Below the pieces are notes generated by a model. That model saw only the letters and a list, made by a program, of their open reading frames with translations. It searched no databases and had not been told where the DNA came from. Both the position numbers and the translations under genes were made by a program. 64,000 bases of DNA from Bacteroidota bacterium (GTDB lineage: Bacteria; Bacteroidota; Bacteroidia; Bacteroidales; Paludibacteraceae), in contig JAFNAV010000006.1 in assembly GCA_017860345.1 (NCBI GenBank), positions 1 to 64,000 of the forward strand, written 5' to 3'. How positions within the stretch are numbered: the first letter of the stretch is position 1; every line of letters begins with the position of its first letter. This document shows positions 62,810 through 64,000 of the stretch, piece by piece.

Positions 62810-64000
62810 TCAATTGGCATCTGTTTTTACAACATAAATCTGACCGGTTTCATACCGAACTACTTTTACCAAAGTACCTTTTTCGATAAATCCATCCTCC
62901 GAAAAGGCGTCGTAAACTTTGCCTTCAATCATAACTTTTCCCGATAAGCGCAATACAGTAGAGGCAATACCGGTTTTACCCACTACCTCGCGTACTTCAA
63001 CAGGAACACCCAAATATCCCGAACTGTTTTCCATGGTGGTTTCCAAAGCCATTTTCCTGAAAATACCTTTAGAACCTATCCGGCTACTCAGGTATATTGT
63101 AAGCCCAAAACCCACAGTGAGTCCACCAATAACTGTCAATAATGCTTTGCTTACAGCACTGCCCTGTACCGGTTCAAAATTAAAATCAATATTCCCAAGC
63201 AAACTCAGGGTAAGTCCTGCCACAATAAGAATGATACCGGAAATACCCGCCACACCAAAGCCGGGAATTACAAATATCTCCACAGCCAGCAAGATAAGTC
63301 CGATTATGAAAATCAGAATCTCCCAATTGGCAGCCAAACCATCCATATACAAAGGTGCAAAATACAAAATTGCAGCCACTATAGCCAGTCCCAAAGGAAA
63401 ACCAATGCCCGGCGTTTGAAGTTCAAAATATATTCCTCCGATAATAAGCATAATAAGTAAACCCTGAATAACCGAACTCATCAGAAAACCCTTGATGTTG
63501 TCCCACGAAGAAGGCTCAAATGTAACGAGCTTATAATCATTTATTTTGAGTTGCTTTACGATTAATTCATCCACATTTTCGGCCATTCCTTCGCAATAAT
63601 GATATTTGATGGCCTCCTGAGCAGTAAAGGTAAGCGTTTTACCGGAGTCAATAATTCCCGGAATTACGGTGCGGTCGTCTACCATGGCTTCGGCTATCAT
63701 CGGGTCGCGTTTCCATCGGTAAGTGGTGTCTTTTCCGTTCACAACGGTGTCTTTGCCATGTGCTTCGGCAGTAGCCCGCATAGTGGCGCGCATATACGAC
63801 TGATATTTGTCAGGCATTTGTTCGCCCGTATTATTAACCACTGTGGCAGCGCCTATGCTCGACCCCGGACGCATGAAAATTTTATCGCACGATATGGCTA
63901 TCAAAGCACCTGCCGATGCAGCGTTGTTGTCAACAAACACATACACCGGAATCCTGGTGTTCAGAATTTTTGTGCGGATAGAATCGGCATATAAAACCTC
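62810..64000 (-). CDS. NfeD-family protein with ClpP-like domain, partial
   Basis: The 3' part of a long-form NfeD gene; the frame stays open to the window edge at 64000, so the start lies outside. The visible part opens within a ClpP-class serine protease domain (VYVFVDNNAASAGALIAIS, with the Ser of the nucleophile loop), then has several membrane helices (GLLIMLIIGGIYFELQTPGI, later LAVEIFVIPGFGVAGISGI) and a C-terminal OB-fold NfeD domain (GYLGVPVEVREVVGKTG). Long NfeD proteins are thought to work in membrane quality control, often with a stomatin/flotillin-like partner next door, which may lie beyond the window. Confidence 0.92.
   Translation of the reverse strand, partial: EVLYADSIRTKILNTRIPVYVFVDNNAASAGALIAISCDKIFMRPGSSIGAATVVNNTGEQMPDKYQSYMRATMRATAEAHGKDTVVNGKDTTYRWKRDPMIAEAMVDDRTVIPGIIDSGKTLTFTAQEAIKYHYCEGMAENVDELIVKQLKINDYKLVTFEPSSWDNIKGFLMSSVIQGLLIMLIIGGIYFELQTPGIGFPLGLAIVAAILYFAPLYMDGLAANWEILIFIIGLILLAVEIFVIPGFGVAGISGIILIVAGLTLSLLGNIDFNFEPVQGSAVSKALLTVIGGLTVGFGLTIYLSSRIGSKGIFRKMALETTMENSSGYLGVPVEVREVVGKTGIASTVLRLSGKVMIEGKVYDAFSEDGFIEKGTLVKVVRYETGQIYVVKTDAN

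Overview
The window is a 64 kb chromosomal segment of an anaerobic, propionate-forming member of the Bacteroidota, most likely Bacteroidales. Several signs agree: an archaeal/eukaryote-type prolyl-tRNA synthetase, LL-diaminopimelate aminotransferase (DapL), a NuoCD-fused 11-subunit-type complex I with no NuoEFG nearby, a Na+-pumping methylmalonyl-CoA/oxaloacetate decarboxylase, A-rich leaders with few Shine-Dalgarno sites, and repeated promoters of the Bacteroidota type (TTTG, 19-20 nt, TAnnTTTG). I saw no rRNA, tRNA, CRISPR array or transposase gene. The species cannot be fixed from the sequence alone.

Layout. 0-5.4 kb: proS, a Gfo/Idh/MocA oxidoreductase, a secreted lactonase-fold protein and a ZIP metal transporter, the last three bracketed by inverted copies of a 54-bp repeat. 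5.4-8.8 kb: a surface-polysaccharide group (flippase, GT4 glycosyltransferase, FemAB/GNAT-like protein). 8.9-16.3 kb: bactofilin, YhdH-like reductase, dapL, glmS, a long PurF-like protein and a YdeI-like protein. 16.3-20.2 kb: a nitrosative-stress unit (HcpR-like regulator, operator, cupin, double-cluster ferredoxin, hydroxylamine reductase). 20.2-24.8 kb: the propionate-pathway operon mce-mmdA-oadG-biotin carrier-oadB. 25-31.4 kb: a repeat-rich accessory stretch with two toxin-antitoxin-like modules delimited by three copies of one hairpin, followed by a NifU-like/GGGtGRT pair split by a four-helix-bundle S23 gene flanked by inverted heptad repeats. 31.6-40.5 kb: an acetyltransferase, CCA-adding enzyme, membrane TPR regulator and a glycogen/alpha-glucan operon. 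40.8-48.2 kb: rhomboid, rpsF-rpsR-rplI, GHL10 hydrolase, mgsA, an exported protein of unknown role and an amino acid permease. 48.7-59 kb: nuoA-B-CD-H-I-J-K-L-M-N. 59-64 kb: DinB-like protein, an OadA-like carboxyltransferase, lipA and a partial NfeD protein.

How the genes work together. Succinate-derived methylmalonyl-CoA is epimerised (Mce) and decarboxylated (MmdA), with CO2 carried on biotin and released by the OadB/OadG Na+ pump. The OadA-like protein 35 kb away has a C-terminal biotinyl-like domain with Tyr in place of the biotinyl Lys, while the carrier in the mmd operon has two biotinyl domains; both transcription units carry the same palindrome (24832-24855 and 61635-61658). I read this as one regulon in which two carboxyltransferases may share one carrier and one pump. 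Complex I without NADH module probably takes electrons from a donor other than NADH bound by NuoEFG. The Hcp unit is probably controlled by the adjacent HcpR through a palindrome at an activator-like position.

The least explained parts are the hairpin-delimited toxin-antitoxin modules, the S23 gene with inverted heptad repeats, the shared decarboxylase palindrome, and the 292-bp palindromic element near 5.3 kb.
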